A stretch of DNA of 31,596 bases, taken from the NCBI GenBank assembly GCA_001790855.1, contig MGDH01000007.1, forward strand, positions 1 to 31,596, written 5' to 3'. Both the position numbers and the translations under genes were made by a program. This document shows, piece after piece, positions 1-8,330 of the stretch. Position 1 is the first letter of the stretch; the number at the start of each line of letters is the position of its first letter. This DNA is from Candidatus Schekmanbacteria bacterium RIFCSPLOWO2_02_FULL_38_14. Its GTDB lineage: Bacteria; Schekmanbacteria; GWA2-38-11. Below the pieces are notes generated by a model. That model had not been told where the DNA came from, ran no database searches, and saw only the letters and a program-made list of their open reading frames with translations.

Positions 1-111
1 AAGGTTCCGCGGAATTCAGCCTTGAATAAAAGGAAGAGAAAAAGAATAAGAAAAAATGCTTGGGAAAGTCTCCTTGCAGTCTTCAGTATGTAAAGTTTAG
101 GATTCTTCATC

Positions 112-1083
112 TTATATACTGATTTCTCTTGTTCTGACTTTGCTTAAATCCATTCTGCCGATTCCTCGCGAGGCTGCCAGTCTGATGAAACTGAGGTCTT
201 CAGGTTTTTTCCCAAAAAGCGTTGCTCCAAAGGCATCAACTGCTACCTGGTCAATTCCTGCTGCAACAGTATTTATCTGTCTTACATCAGCCAGGTCGCC
301 TCCCTGAGGACCGTTTGCCACAAGGATTCTGTAAGCGTCGAGGATTGTCAGGGTTGGTTTCATAAATGTTGCAAGGTCGGCAATGCTCTCGTCAATTTTC
401 TGGTGAAGCACAGACCTGTGTCCGCCTAATATTCCATACCAGTTTTTAAGGGACATTGTAAGTCCTGAGAGGTTGTGGTGTTTTGCAATCGGTATATTTA
501 TGACCTTATCAGCTTCAATGAAATCCCTGTAAACAGGCCATTCATCAAGAACCTCTCCCTTTATTTTAAGGACACGGAATTTTCTTTCTGAAGGCAGATT
601 GACTATTGCACCGGCAGATAGTGCAGCATTTGCAATGCCGCTTCTCTGAAAAGAGCGCCTTGGGTCGTTACAGGAAACATCTGTGACAATTACAGTTTTG
701 GCGCCTGCGCTGTAACAGAGTTCAACAACTGCCTTGACAATTTCAGGGTTTGTGTTTGCTGCCTGAGCAGGAACTCTGTCCCATCCAATATTGGGTTTTA
801 TAACAACCCTGTCTCCTGTTGAAATAAACTTTTTTATCCCGCCAAGCTCTTCTATGGCAGTCTTGACAATCTTTGAAGGACTTTCTCCCCGGACAATTAC
901 CATTTCAGGAAACTCTTCAGAGATTTTTACTGAGTAATCCCTTACCTGCATCTTTAAAGAAACATCTTTAGATGAGACATCCCTGTTGTAGAGCCAGTAG
1001 GCAAGCGAGCCTGTTGCCGCTATGCTGATTCCTGCCTTCAGTGATTTTTCCAGAAAATTGCGCCGGTCCAAATTTTTTTCCAA
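112..1083 (-). CDS. DUF362 domain protein with Tat-type signal
   Basis: A 323-residue protein starting at TTG (1083-1081), preceded on the minus strand by AAGGAAGA. The N-terminus has a twin-arginine motif (RRNFLEK at residues 7-13) followed by a hydrophobic stretch around residues 17-30, so Tat-dependent export or membrane anchoring is likely. The body matches DUF362: a VVIKPNIGW segment near residue 95, a central IPIAKHHNLSGLTMSLKN stretch, and a conserved GGHRSVLHQ loop. DUF362 proteins are uncharacterised and often sit near redox genes. No ferredoxin cysteine motifs are visible, unlike the DUF362-ferredoxin fusions. It lies 121 bp downstream of the MFS gene on the same strand and may be co-transcribed with it. 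Family assignment is fairly secure; function is unknown. Confidence 0.85.
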   Translation of the reverse strand: MEKNLDRRNFLEKSLKAGISIAATGSLAYWLYNRDVSSKDVSLKMQVRDYSVKISEEFPEMVIVRGESPSKIVKTAIEELGGIKKFISTGDRVVIKPNIGWDRVPAQAANTNPEIVKAVVELCYSAGAKTVIVTDVSCNDPRRSFQRSGIANAALSAGAIVNLPSERKFRVLKIKGEVLDEWPVYRDFIEADKVINIPIAKHHNLSGLTMSLKNWYGILGGHRSVLHQKIDESIADLATFMKPTLTILDAYRILVANGPQGGDLADVRQINTVAAGIDQVAVDAFGATLFGKKPEDLSFIRLAASRGIGRMDLSKVRTREISI

Positions 1084-1204
1084 AGTTCTTCCTTAAAATT
1101 TTAAATTTAATTATCAAAATCTTAATATCAAATCAAGACAAATAAGAAAAGAGATGCTTTTTTAGGGAGAAATATTTGACTACTGTGCTACATTAGCAAC
1201 AAAA

Positions 1205-2533
1205 CTAATGCTGAATTTCGTGGCTGATTTTTGTATCCCTTGTAATCTTTGGAACATGCTTCCATTTTGAAATAACATAAATAAATGCAATAAGCTCTAT
1301 TGCGCCTACAAGAGAGAAGGGGCGTGAAAAGCCGACATAGTCAAACAGAAACCCTCCAAGCTGAACAAAGAATAGGGTTCCCAGAAACCCTATAGCGTTG
1401 GAGATGCTGAATACAGAGCCGAGAATCTTCTTTGGGGCAAAATCTGCTGTCAGGGACGAGGTTGAAACAGAAACCGCTGCAACACCAAGACCTGTCAATA
1501 TCCCGCATAATTTTACTTCTAATGAAAATGGATTTGAGATGATTCCGATAAGGGAAAACCCAATTCCGCTTGAGAGCAGTCCAAAGGCAAGGACCGGCAT
1601 TCTTCCAAATCTGTCAACAAATATTCCCCAGAACATAGTTGAAACCAGGGCAACCATGCTTGACAGTCCGATTATTATTCCACACATTGCTGTTGCTTTT
1701 GCAGGAGTTATATTAAAATCCCCTGCAACGCGTACAACCCATATATTAAGAAAAACTCCAAGCATAATGCGGTCTGAGGAGGCAGCAAAGTGTGAGAAAA
1801 AGCAAACCTTGAGACCCTGGGATTTTTCGATTACTGATGAAACTTCCTTCCATGTTTTTATTACGGAATTTCTTTTGACTGGCATTTCTTTGCTCTTATG
1901 TGGCATATGGTCAACAATAAAAAATTTGACAACTATGAGGGTTAAAAACATAAAAAACGCTCCAATGAGAAAGACATTGGCGCTTCCTATTCTTTTCTGG
2001 ATAAGGGAAAAGAATATAAAGGAGAGTGTAATACCTACTCCCATCATAGTACTCATGATTGCCATAGACTTTCCCCTGCTTCTTCTGTCCGTGTAGTCTG
2101 CGACCAATGTTACAATCTGGGGGAATGCAAAGGTCATAGAGAGTGAAAGAAGAAGACTAAAGAGAAAGACCAGCCATAAGGGATTGATTCCAAGAAAGTT
2201 TCCAATCACCGGTGAATAGTAATATAGAATGAAGGATAATGTTGCGCCTGACAGTCCTGAAAGCAAAAGAATTTTTCTTCCGTGCCTGTCTGATAATGAC
2301 CCTATAAGAGAGAGAAAAAGAATTGATGTTATAGTGCCAATGTTTTGAATGGCGGAATTAATCTCTCCAAAGCTTTTTTGCGGCACTCCTATTACTTCCT
2401 TTAAAAACCTTGGAAGTACTATTGTTGGAATCATGTAGACTGCCATTATAAAGGCAGTGGAGAGGAAAAGCGCATAAAAATTGCTTTTCCTGAGTCCTTC
2501 AGGGATATCAATGCCAAGTAGTTTTTGAGACAA
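1205..2533 (-). CDS. Major facilitator superfamily transporter
   Basis: A 442-residue polytopic membrane protein with about twelve hydrophobic segments and the MFS motif A between helices 2 and 3 (LSDRHGRK near residue 82). A related GIFVDRFGRMP motif follows in the second half. It starts at TTG (2533-2531) behind AAAGGAGA, and this ribosome site abuts the stop codon of the upstream hypothetical gene, only 11 bp away. The two are therefore almost certainly co-transcribed and perhaps translationally coupled. The two-half 6+6 organisation and the central cytoplasmic loop (HKSKEMPVKRNS region) are typical of drug or metabolite exporters. The substrate cannot be read from sequence. Confidence 0.88.
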   Translation of the reverse strand: MSQKLLGIDIPEGLRKSNFYALFLSTAFIMAVYMIPTIVLPRFLKEVIGVPQKSFGEINSAIQNIGTITSILFLSLIGSLSDRHGRKILLLSGLSGATLSFILYYYSPVIGNFLGINPLWLVFLFSLLLSLSMTFAFPQIVTLVADYTDRRSRGKSMAIMSTMMGVGITLSFIFFSLIQKRIGSANVFLIGAFFMFLTLIVVKFFIVDHMPHKSKEMPVKRNSVIKTWKEVSSVIEKSQGLKVCFFSHFAASSDRIMLGVFLNIWVVRVAGDFNITPAKATAMCGIIIGLSSMVALVSTMFWGIFVDRFGRMPVLAFGLLSSGIGFSLIGIISNPFSLEVKLCGILTGLGVAAVSVSTSSLTADFAPKKILGSVFSISNAIGFLGTLFFVQLGGFLFDYVGFSRPFSLVGAIELIAFIYVISKWKHVPKITRDTKISHEIQH

Positions 2534-2544
2534 AATATTCTCCT

Positions 2545-3276
2545 TTAAACTATTCTTCTTCCATATCCTTTTGGAGTTGCGCTGTTGTCGTAAACCTCTT
2601 CTACATTGAAGATATAAACAGGAAGATGGAGTTCGCTCGGGTCCTCTCCGAAGTAAACGTCATGCACAGCGTGGGTAAAATCAAAATATGGTCCTTCAGT
2701 ATGGATTTCAATTGAACACCTGATTTCATAGCTTATGACAGGCGGGGTAAAATAGAGCAGAGTGGCTTTTTTGTTTTTCTGCGCGAAATTCCACATGTGG
2801 GCAGGTTTTCCAGGATACTGGTTTCCGAGTTCAATAGTGCAAAGTTTTGTGAAGTCTATTTTCTGGCCTGCAATTTCTTTGTCAAAATACATGTTGTCTA
2901 TGAGAATCTTAAGAGATTTTCTCTGGAACTCCCTCATTTTTTCCTTGTCTTCTTTCGAGGCGAGTTCGTGCCTTCCGAAGGCTTCGGTTTTATCAGCAGC
3001 CATTCCTTCTTTTTTAATGTGGTCTCTGAAAATCTTTGATACTTCAGCAAGGCATTCCTGTTTTGGAACAAAACCTGCGCCTATTATTTTTGCGTTTGTT
3101 GACATTGAACCGTCAGAATTTAATTCAGCGCTGCAAAGGGCGGGAAGGATTCGGGTTGTATCAATGAGCATTTTGAACATATTATCGGGAACCTTTCCGT
3201 CAACCATTTCTTTTGCCCATTTTTGTCTCCAGAAATAAGCATAATTCAGAAACTCATCCGGTAATCTTATTGCCAT
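2545..3276 (-). CDS. Hypothetical protein, first gene of MFS operon
   Basis: A 243-residue soluble protein. I place the start at the ATG at 3276-3274 (MAIRLPDEF) because TAAAGGAGG lies just upstream. An open frame extends 21 codons further, but that part has no ribosome site and a low-complexity N-terminus. No signal peptide or membrane helix is seen. The C-terminal half (about residues 140-230) alternates beta-like strands with an ELGNQYPGKPAHMW segment and a LLYFTPPVISYEIR segment, vaguely like flavin- or PLP-type split-barrel proteins, though I do not recognise a family. It is tightly coupled to the MFS gene downstream and divergent from the TonB receptor, so the three may handle a common compound. 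Confidence 0.75.
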   Translation of the reverse strand: MAIRLPDEFLNYAYFWRQKWAKEMVDGKVPDNMFKMLIDTTRILPALCSAELNSDGSMSTNAKIIGAGFVPKQECLAEVSKIFRDHIKKEGMAADKTEAFGRHELASKEDKEKMREFQRKSLKILIDNMYFDKEIAGQKIDFTKLCTIELGNQYPGKPAHMWNFAQKNKKATLLYFTPPVISYEIRCSIEIHTEGPYFDFTHAVHDVYFGEDPSELHLPVYIFNVEEVYDNSATPKGYGRRIV

Positions 3277-3309
3277 ACAGTCCTCCTTTAAAAAATTATT
3301 TATATTTAT

Positions 3310-3339
3310 AAAATAATTTTTTTTATTTGCCTTAGTCAA
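3310..3339 (-). promoter_or_regulatory. Candidate promoter for hypothetical/MFS operon
   Basis: On the minus strand, TTGACT (3339-3334) is followed after 18 bases by TATTTT (3315-3310). This would start transcription about 27 bases before the chosen ATG. The match is partial and the region is AT-rich, so this is tentative. Confidence 0.35.
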
Positions 3340-3371
3340 GATAATTTATGTTTTATTTTAAAATTCTATGC

Positions 3372-3400
3372 TTGACAGTGTTTTCGTTCAATGGTAGTTT
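3372..3400 (+). promoter_or_regulatory. Candidate promoter for TonB receptor
   Basis: A perfect -35 box TTGACA (3372-3377) is followed after 17 bases by TAGTTT (3395-3400), a weak -10. A perfect TATAAT at 3444-3449 lacks a good -35 and is an alternative -10. No operator such as a Fur box was recognised. Confidence 0.4.
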
Positions 3401-3505
3401 TAAAAAAAATTTGTTAATAAAATATTCTTATTTTTAACTCTTTTATAATTTAGAAAAGCGTTGATGAAAAAAATGCTTTTCATGAAAAAATTTTATGGAG
3501 GATCT

Positions 3506-6277
3506 ATGAGGAGGGAATCAGTTTTTAAGATTACAGTCATTTTCATATCTTCTTTCCTGATTTTCGCTTTAACCTGTGCAGGCTTGTTTGCTGCAGAAAT
3601 GGGATTTGTAAATGGTAAAGTTGCAGACAAGAAAAGCAAATCGCCTCTTCCTGGTATCACCATTACTGTTGAAGGGAAGGATGCCATCGGATTTACAGAT
3701 GATAAGGGAAATTATTCTCTTACGCTTCCAGAAGGAACATACACGATAAGGGCTGAACTTCTTGGGTATAAAACAGCAGAGGCAAAAAAAGTTGTTGTTG
3801 AAGCAGGCGAAACCAATAACGTAAATTTTGCTCTTGAAGAGTTTGAGGCTATAAAGGGTGAAGAGGTAGTTGTTACAGGAGAAAGGACAGGTGTCCCCCT
3901 GTCAAAAACAACTGCCTCAGTTTCTGTAGTTTCTTCCCAGCAGGCAAAAGACCTTGCCTCTTCAGGGAATGCCTCAGACATGCTCGCATATACACCCGGA
4001 GTTCAGATGGAGGGTGGCGGAAGCGGAGCTAGCAAAACCATAAAAATAAGAGGCGCAACAATTGCCCCTCCAAAGGTTACAACCGCAGGAATACTGATGC
4101 TGGTGGATGGAGTTCCAATGAACGACCCTATCTCGGGATATGCATCTCTGTACATGATTCCTTCAGAGAATATTGAGAGGATAGAGGTTCTGAAAGGAGC
4201 TTCTTCAGCCCAGTACGGAGGGCAGGCTGCGGCAGGAGTAATCAACATTATTACTAAAAAGGGAAAGAAAGAACCAAGAACAAGCTTTGATATGTCCTTT
4301 GGAACATATCAGTCAAGAGCTAACGCTGAGGATGAATATACTCAGAATTACTCATTTTCCCACAGTTGGGGAAATGACTGGATTGACTACAACCTAAGCG
4401 GAAGTTATGGAGTAACTACAGGGTTTACAACTGCAGAAACAGCAAAGGTTGGAAAGGTTTTTATAGAGTTTGGGAAAGCATATCCTGATAATAAGGTTTA
4501 TGATCGCCACGGAATTAAGCATCTGCCCAACGGTTCTCTAATATATTCCTCAGGAGGTCCTAAATATTTCGGCAAGGATTTGAATATTCTTATGGATGCC
4601 GGAAGTGATATGGACGCGATGGAAAGATATTCTTTCAATTTAAGTTTAGGAATCAAACTTTTCAAGAACAACACACTCAGGATAAACCCGGGTTACTCAT
4701 ATCTTCAGTTTTTTGTTCCTTTTACGCCTGACATGAATCCTTTTAAGAGGTCAGACGATGTATTTCTCCAGATGTTTCTGAATGTAATAAACAAAAGAGA
4801 CTACATTAACTTCTTGGACGAATGGAAAATAACTCCAAAATTAACATACAAGTTAAGGGGCGTAGTCCAGAAATCAACAGAGGGAGGTATATTTATTCCT
4901 GTGCTTGATTATGTAGATGAGCCTCTGGAACGTGAAGCCTTAGGGTTCAAAGATGGATTTGCCGGCGGAGACGGGAAATCTCCTTTTCTTCCAACTCCCG
5001 GAACAACCATTGGCAGAAGCTGGACCATGGCAAATGACTTTTCCTATGATTTTGATATCCTTGATGGGAATACATTATCAGTTGGTCATGAATATCAGTG
5101 GATGAAACTTGATGCGCCTTTGAGCAAAAACGGCGGGAGCCAGCTCTATACAAAAGATATTCTTTACCGTAAATCCTCTTCTCTGTTTTTCCAGAGTCTT
5201 CAAAAGGCTGGAAAGTTAAGTGTTTCCCTTGGTGGAAGATGGGACCAGATGACAACTTTCATTAATGACCGTGAAGATGAATTTTCACCAAGGCTCGGAT
5301 TAAATTACGAGATTTCACCCGGAACAAGTTTAAGGGCATCTGTTGGAAGGGCAAGGCGTTTTATAGAATTTGCCAGAACCAATGGACTTGGCCAGAGCAA
5401 CGGGGTTCTTTTTGGAAATCCTAAAATAGGTCCGGAAATAAACTGGAGCTGGGAACTCGGATTCAAGTTTCTTGCCAAATACCTGGGCGGTGATATAGCA
5501 TATTTCTATAATGATTACTCTGATTTTGAAACACCGGTTCCATTGAATATAGGCGCCATTCCCGCTGAAATAGCTGGAGATTCTGCCAATGCGAGAGCAA
5601 GAAGGCAATATATGGAGATGTACAACTATGTCAGGAAATATTATCCTTTTAAAATGCCCACACCTGAAGAAGGATTAACAGCAACGAAATATATGCAGCA
5701 GTGGTTGGGAGCTTCTGTTCCGGCAGGAGTGGCTACTGAGAATGCTAATGCAGGAATGTTTGCCAATGGTACTAAAGTAGTTTATCAGGGGTTTGATACT
5801 TCTGTTGAGCTTAATCCTCTAAAAGATCTGAATATAAACTTGTCATATCTTTTTACAAGGGCAACTGTAGGCAATCAGAACCCTTTTGATTTTTCACAGG
5901 GTAAAAAACAGTCTGTTCTCCTTTCTTCTACAAGCAAAGGACTTGGTCCTGCATTTCACGGAGGAGACAGGCTGATATATATTCCAACCCATGTTTTTAA
6001 AATTTCCTCAAACTATACCTTGCCATTCGGGTTAAGAGTGATTGCATCAGGAAGGTACAAAAGTGAAGCGACTACAATTACAAGAACCGCAGTTGGAGGA
6101 ACATTCAATATGCCTAAACACTGGATATTTGACCTCAAGTTTGTTCAGCCATTTTTCAATAATAAATTTAAACTTAGTTTCTCTATCGAGAATGTCTTCA
6201 GCAGAAAATATTATGCAGAGAGTGTTATTCCTTCAAATGTGGCAAGATATGATTTAGGAATTAGTTATAGTTTCTAA
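3506..6277 (+). CDS. TonB-dependent outer-membrane receptor
   Basis: A 923-residue receptor. I choose the ATG at 3506 because GGAGG precedes it directly and it begins a normal signal peptide (basic MRRES start, hydrophobic core, cleavage near LFAA). The open frame extends 15 codons upstream without a better site. After the signal come a carboxypeptidase-regulatory-like beta-sandwich (about residues 35-110), a TonB-box-like EEVVVTGER segment, a plug domain (about 120-245, with IERIEVLKGASSAQYG) and a long 22-strand-type barrel. The barrel ends in a terminal phenylalanine (LGISYSF), the usual outer-membrane assembly signal. Such receptors import siderophores, cobalamin, glycans or other large ligands using ExbBD-TonB energy; the ligand is unknown. 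An IS element sits just past the stop codon. Confidence 0.93.
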   Translation: MRRESVFKITVIFISSFLIFALTCAGLFAAEMGFVNGKVADKKSKSPLPGITITVEGKDAIGFTDDKGNYSLTLPEGTYTIRAELLGYKTAEAKKVVVEAGETNNVNFALEEFEAIKGEEVVVTGERTGVPLSKTTASVSVVSSQQAKDLASSGNASDMLAYTPGVQMEGGGSGASKTIKIRGATIAPPKVTTAGILMLVDGVPMNDPISGYASLYMIPSENIERIEVLKGASSAQYGGQAAAGVINIITKKGKKEPRTSFDMSFGTYQSRANAEDEYTQNYSFSHSWGNDWIDYNLSGSYGVTTGFTTAETAKVGKVFIEFGKAYPDNKVYDRHGIKHLPNGSLIYSSGGPKYFGKDLNILMDAGSDMDAMERYSFNLSLGIKLFKNNTLRINPGYSYLQFFVPFTPDMNPFKRSDDVFLQMFLNVINKRDYINFLDEWKITPKLTYKLRGVVQKSTEGGIFIPVLDYVDEPLEREALGFKDGFAGGDGKSPFLPTPGTTIGRSWTMANDFSYDFDILDGNTLSVGHEYQWMKLDAPLSKNGGSQLYTKDILYRKSSSLFFQSLQKAGKLSVSLGGRWDQMTTFINDREDEFSPRLGLNYEISPGTSLRASVGRARRFIEFARTNGLGQSNGVLFGNPKIGPEINWSWELGFKFLAKYLGGDIAYFYNDYSDFETPVPLNIGAIPAEIAGDSANARARRQYMEMYNYVRKYYPFKMPTPEEGLTATKYMQQWLGASVPAGVATENANAGMFANGTKVVYQGFDTSVELNPLKDLNINLSYLFTRATVGNQNPFDFSQGKKQSVLLSSTSKGLGPAFHGGDRLIYIPTHVFKISSNYTLPFGLRVIASGRYKSEATTITRTAVGGTFNMPKHWIFDLKFVQPFFNNKFKLSFSIENVFSRKYYAESVIPSNVARYDLGISYSF

Positions 6278-6291
6278 AAATATTTTATTTA

Positions 6292-7189
6292 GGTGATTGT
6301 AAAACTTTTGGCACCAAATTATAGTGGTGCTAATGAATCTAAATACATTTGAATACCTATGTAAAACAGAAAACAAAGCACGGCTTTATTTTAAGAAAAA
6401 CTGCTGGAAAAACAGCCATGTTTTTTGCACAACTTGTAGAAGCTATAAAATCTATAGGATTCCAGATAAAAGATACCGTTGTAAGCGCTGTGGTTACAGA
6501 TTCCATGACTTTACCGGCAGATGGATTAATAGACTGAATATATCTTTTAAAAAATGGCTTTGGATTATAAAGCTTTTTGAACTTGAGGTATCTGCAAGAA
6601 AGATAGCCCAACAAGTTCAATTGAGCTACCCTACAGTTCTTAAGGCTGTTACTTTCTTGAGAATTACTATTGTAGTCAGCACTAAAGGAGCCCAGGAACT
6701 TCTTAATGGGGAGATAGAGCTTGATGAAACATATTTTGGTGGAAGACGCAAAGGTAAACGTGGCAGAGGTGCATATAACAAAGTCCCTGTATTCGGTATT
6801 CTCGAGAGAGATGGGGTTGTTAAAGTTGAAGTGCTTAAAGATGTTACTGCCCAATCCATTCTTAACATGACTATTAAAACTGTAAGAAGAGGTTCTATTG
6901 TTTACACTGATAAGTTCAGAAGCTATGATGCCCTTATGTTTTGTGGGTATAGACATTTGAGAATTGATCATGGTAAAAGATTTGCAAGAGGAAAAGTTTA
7001 CATCAATGGCCTTGAGGGGTTCTGGAGTTATGCTAAAGAAAGACTTATTAAGTTTCATGGCGTATCTCAAAAAAAGTTTCCTTTTTACTTGAAAGAAATG
7101 GAATTCCGTTACAATAATAGAAACAAAGATATATTCTCTTTACTGGTTAAAAATATGTGTAACTTCGTGCCAAATCTTTTATAATCACC
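6292..7189 (+). mobile_element. Complete IS1595-family insertion sequence (898 bp)
   Basis: The element is bounded by imperfect terminal inverted repeats at 6292-6315 (GGTGATTGTAAAACTTTTGG...) and 7166-7189, which agree at most of 24 positions. It encodes one transposase. The flanking 8-bp duplications are identical, the inverted repeats are nearly perfect and the transposase frame is open, suggesting recent and possibly still functional transposition. It lies just beyond the TonB receptor stop codon and may separate that gene from whatever followed. Confidence 0.92.
6333..7184 (+). CDS. IS1595-family (ISXO2-like) transposase
   Basis: A 283-residue transposase if started at the ATG at 6333; an in-frame GTG at 6324 is possible. 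The N-terminus has a zinc ribbon (CTTC near residue 31 and CKRC near 49). An HTH-like region follows (SARKIAQQVQLSYPTVLKA), then an ISXO2-like DDE-type catalytic domain: first acidic residue in ELDETYFGGRRKG, second in IVYTDKFRSYDAL, third in the INGLEGFWSYAKERL segment, with the trailing lysine typical of IS1595. The length fits the family. The frame ends inside the right inverted repeat region. No frameshift or truncation is seen. Confidence 0.93.
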   Translation: MNLNTFEYLCKTENKARLYFKKNCWKNSHVFCTTCRSYKIYRIPDKRYRCKRCGYRFHDFTGRWINRLNISFKKWLWIIKLFELEVSARKIAQQVQLSYPTVLKAVTFLRITIVVSTKGAQELLNGEIELDETYFGGRRKGKRGRGAYNKVPVFGILERDGVVKVEVLKDVTAQSILNMTIKTVRRGSIVYTDKFRSYDALMFCGYRHLRIDHGKRFARGKVYINGLEGFWSYAKERLIKFHGVSQKKFPFYLKEMEFRYNNRNKDIFSLLVKNMCNFVPNLL

Positions 7190-7210
7190 TTTATTTAAAC
7201 ATGGGATGAT

Positions 7211-7426
7211 ATGAAAAAAATAAAAATTATTTCTGTATATTCTCCTCTCAAAGTATCTTATTCACTCTTAGGTATGGTGGTCGGTGGAATTGCTTACGGG
7301 CTGACGCTTGGTAACAATCATGTTACAATGGGAATCTTGAATCCGTCTTGCAGAGGGACATATGTTATAACTCCAAAGATTCTCACTGCTGAAGGACCTG
7401 TTTATTTTGCAGGTAAAGCTGACTGA
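7211..7426 (+). CDS. Short hypothetical protein, possibly degraded lipoprotein
   Basis: A 71-residue frame with only a weak ribosome site (GGGATGAT). It has a glycine-rich hydrophobic segment (LLGMVVGGIAYGLTLG, about residues 19-34) and a C-terminal half with a PSCRGTYVITPKI segment. The segment YSPLKVSYS after a very short basic start looks like what follows a lipoprotein cysteine, with the signal peptide shortened and the cysteine lost. That reading is a guess. It lies just downstream of the IS, among other small or damaged genes. Confidence 0.4.
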   Translation: MKKIKIISVYSPLKVSYSLLGMVVGGIAYGLTLGNNHVTMGILNPSCRGTYVITPKILTAEGPVYFAGKAD

Positions 7427-7499
7427 AGATTCTTGAAAACAGATAGCCAATGCATTTCTCAGTGCTTACAGAATATTCTTTAAGGGTGGAGGATATTAT

Positions 7500-7678
7500 A
7501 TGCCTATTGCACAGTGCCGTGGATGCTGGGGCATAAAGTTAAGATTTTGCAGAAAAAATGCAGTGTCTGTGGCAGTACTTATCCTTCTTTGGATCACGGT
7601 TCTATAGTTGTGCTTTTAATTTTCTTTGTCACAATAATCATATTCGGAATTTACCTGTTTATTTACTTTTTCAGATAG
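7500..7678 (+). pseudogene. Zinc-ribbon plus transmembrane small protein, frameshifted
   Basis: An ATG at 7500 with a strong ribosome site (GGTGGAGG, 7485-7492) begins MPIAQCRGCWG and then ends at 35 codons in its own frame. Shifting frame at the GGGG run (7528-7531) gives a coherent continuation: HKVKILQKKCSVCGSTYP, then a single hydrophobic helix (IVVLLIFFVTIIIFGIYLF) and a stop at 7676-7678. The corrected product would be about 59 residues, with two CxxC pairs forming a zinc ribbon before a membrane anchor. One missing G in the run explains the break. This could be a true inactivating mutation or a sequencing/assembly error in a homopolymer. Confidence 0.65.
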
Positions 7679-7754
7679 AGGCATTGTTTTCAGCAGGACA
7701 CAGAGTTTGTTATATAAAGGTTTTTGATGTTGCTTATTTTATAAAGGAGAAAGA

Positions 7755-7919
7755 GTGGAAAAAAAAGTTGATGACGAGGAGATATTTAATCTTGAGGAAC
7801 TTGTGATCTCAACATCTCTTGAACTGGAGGCATTGATTGAAATACTGGTGGAGAAAAAGATAATCACAAAAGAAGAGATGATAACCAAAATGAAAAACCT
7901 TGCCAAGCTGATAGAATAA
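7755..7919 (+). CDS. Small acidic helical protein, 54 residues
   Basis: A GTG-started frame (7755) with AAGGAGA just upstream and a clean TAA at 7917-7919, nine bases before tRNA-Arg. The protein is charged and predicted helical, with a segment reading LELEALIEILVEKKIITKEE, like the short 'identify-and-extend' C-terminal helices found in many small proteins of unknown function. It has no cysteines or membrane segment. It follows the zinc-ribbon gene by 76 bp on the same strand and may be its operon partner. Function is unknown. Ribosome site, codon content and length make it a credible gene despite its size. Confidence 0.65.
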   Translation: MEKKVDDEEIFNLEELVISTSLELEALIEILVEKKIITKEEMITKMKNLAKLIE

Positions 7920-7928
7920 AATTTCTTT

Positions 7929-8003
7929 GCGCCTGTAGCTCAGTTGGATCAGAGTGGCGGACTCCGGATCCGCAGGTCGGGAGTTCGAGTCTCCCCAGGC
8001 GCA
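7929..8003 (+). tRNA. tRNA-Arg (anticodon CCG)
   Basis: A complete cloverleaf: acceptor GCGCCTG (7929-7935) pairs with CAGGCGC (7996-8002), discriminator A at 8003. The anticodon stem GCGGA/TCCGC encloses loop CTCCGGA, giving anticodon CCG. The T-arm GGGAG-TTCGAGT-CTCCC is perfect. CCA is not encoded. It reads CGG arginine codons. Confidence 0.95.
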
Positions 8004-8036
8004 TCAAGTGCGGAATTACAGCGTAGATTATAATAG

Positions 8037-8330
8037 TTGGGATATTATAACCCATGCTTTATGCATGGCAGTTCATTTTGCTGGTTTAATATATTGTATA
8101 AAACAGGTGAGAAGCCCGACTGGAAAATGGAAAAACTTGCAAAGATTTATAATGATATAAATTTAGTGAATATGAATTTCTCCAAAAAATTATCAGATAT
8201 AAAAATCAATGATGCGATACTCAATGCCATTGCAAAGCTTGGTTTCTTTGCTGAGAATATAAACATAATGATAAGCAAGGATAGGCTTGCTGAGATAGAA
8301 GACTTATTCCAGCCTTATTTCCTTCCATAG
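8037..8330 (+). pseudogene. Possible gene fragment between two tRNAs
   Basis: A 97-codon open frame running from the tRNA-Arg 3' flank to a TAG whose bases (8328-8330) are the 3' end of the opposite-strand tRNA-Glu. The first 25 or so residues look random (aromatic- and cysteine-rich). From about residue 27 onward the sequence looks like true protein: charged amphipathic helices, KMEKLAKIYNDINLVNMN and then ISKDRLAEIEDLFQPYF. No ribosome site is seen. I read it as the C-terminal remnant of a helical protein whose start was lost, or as a short gene starting near 8126. The family is not recognised. Confidence 0.35.

Larger units (their letters stand above)
6284..7197. repeat. 8-bp target-site duplication flanking IS
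   Basis: The octamer TTTATTTA is found at 6284-6291 and again at 7190-7197, immediately outside the element. Eight base pairs is the duplication length typical of IS1595-family insertion, so the element is a complete, single-event insertion. Confidence 0.9.

Noticed and set aside
1398-2096. A 232-codon plus-strand frame opposite the MFS gene
   Set aside because: It lies antisense to a clear transporter, has no ribosome site and reads as a low-complexity mirror of hydrophobic codons.
6357-7070. A 237-codon minus-strand frame inside the IS
   Set aside because: It is the antisense shadow of the transposase; it has no protein family features and IS1595 elements normally encode one transposase.
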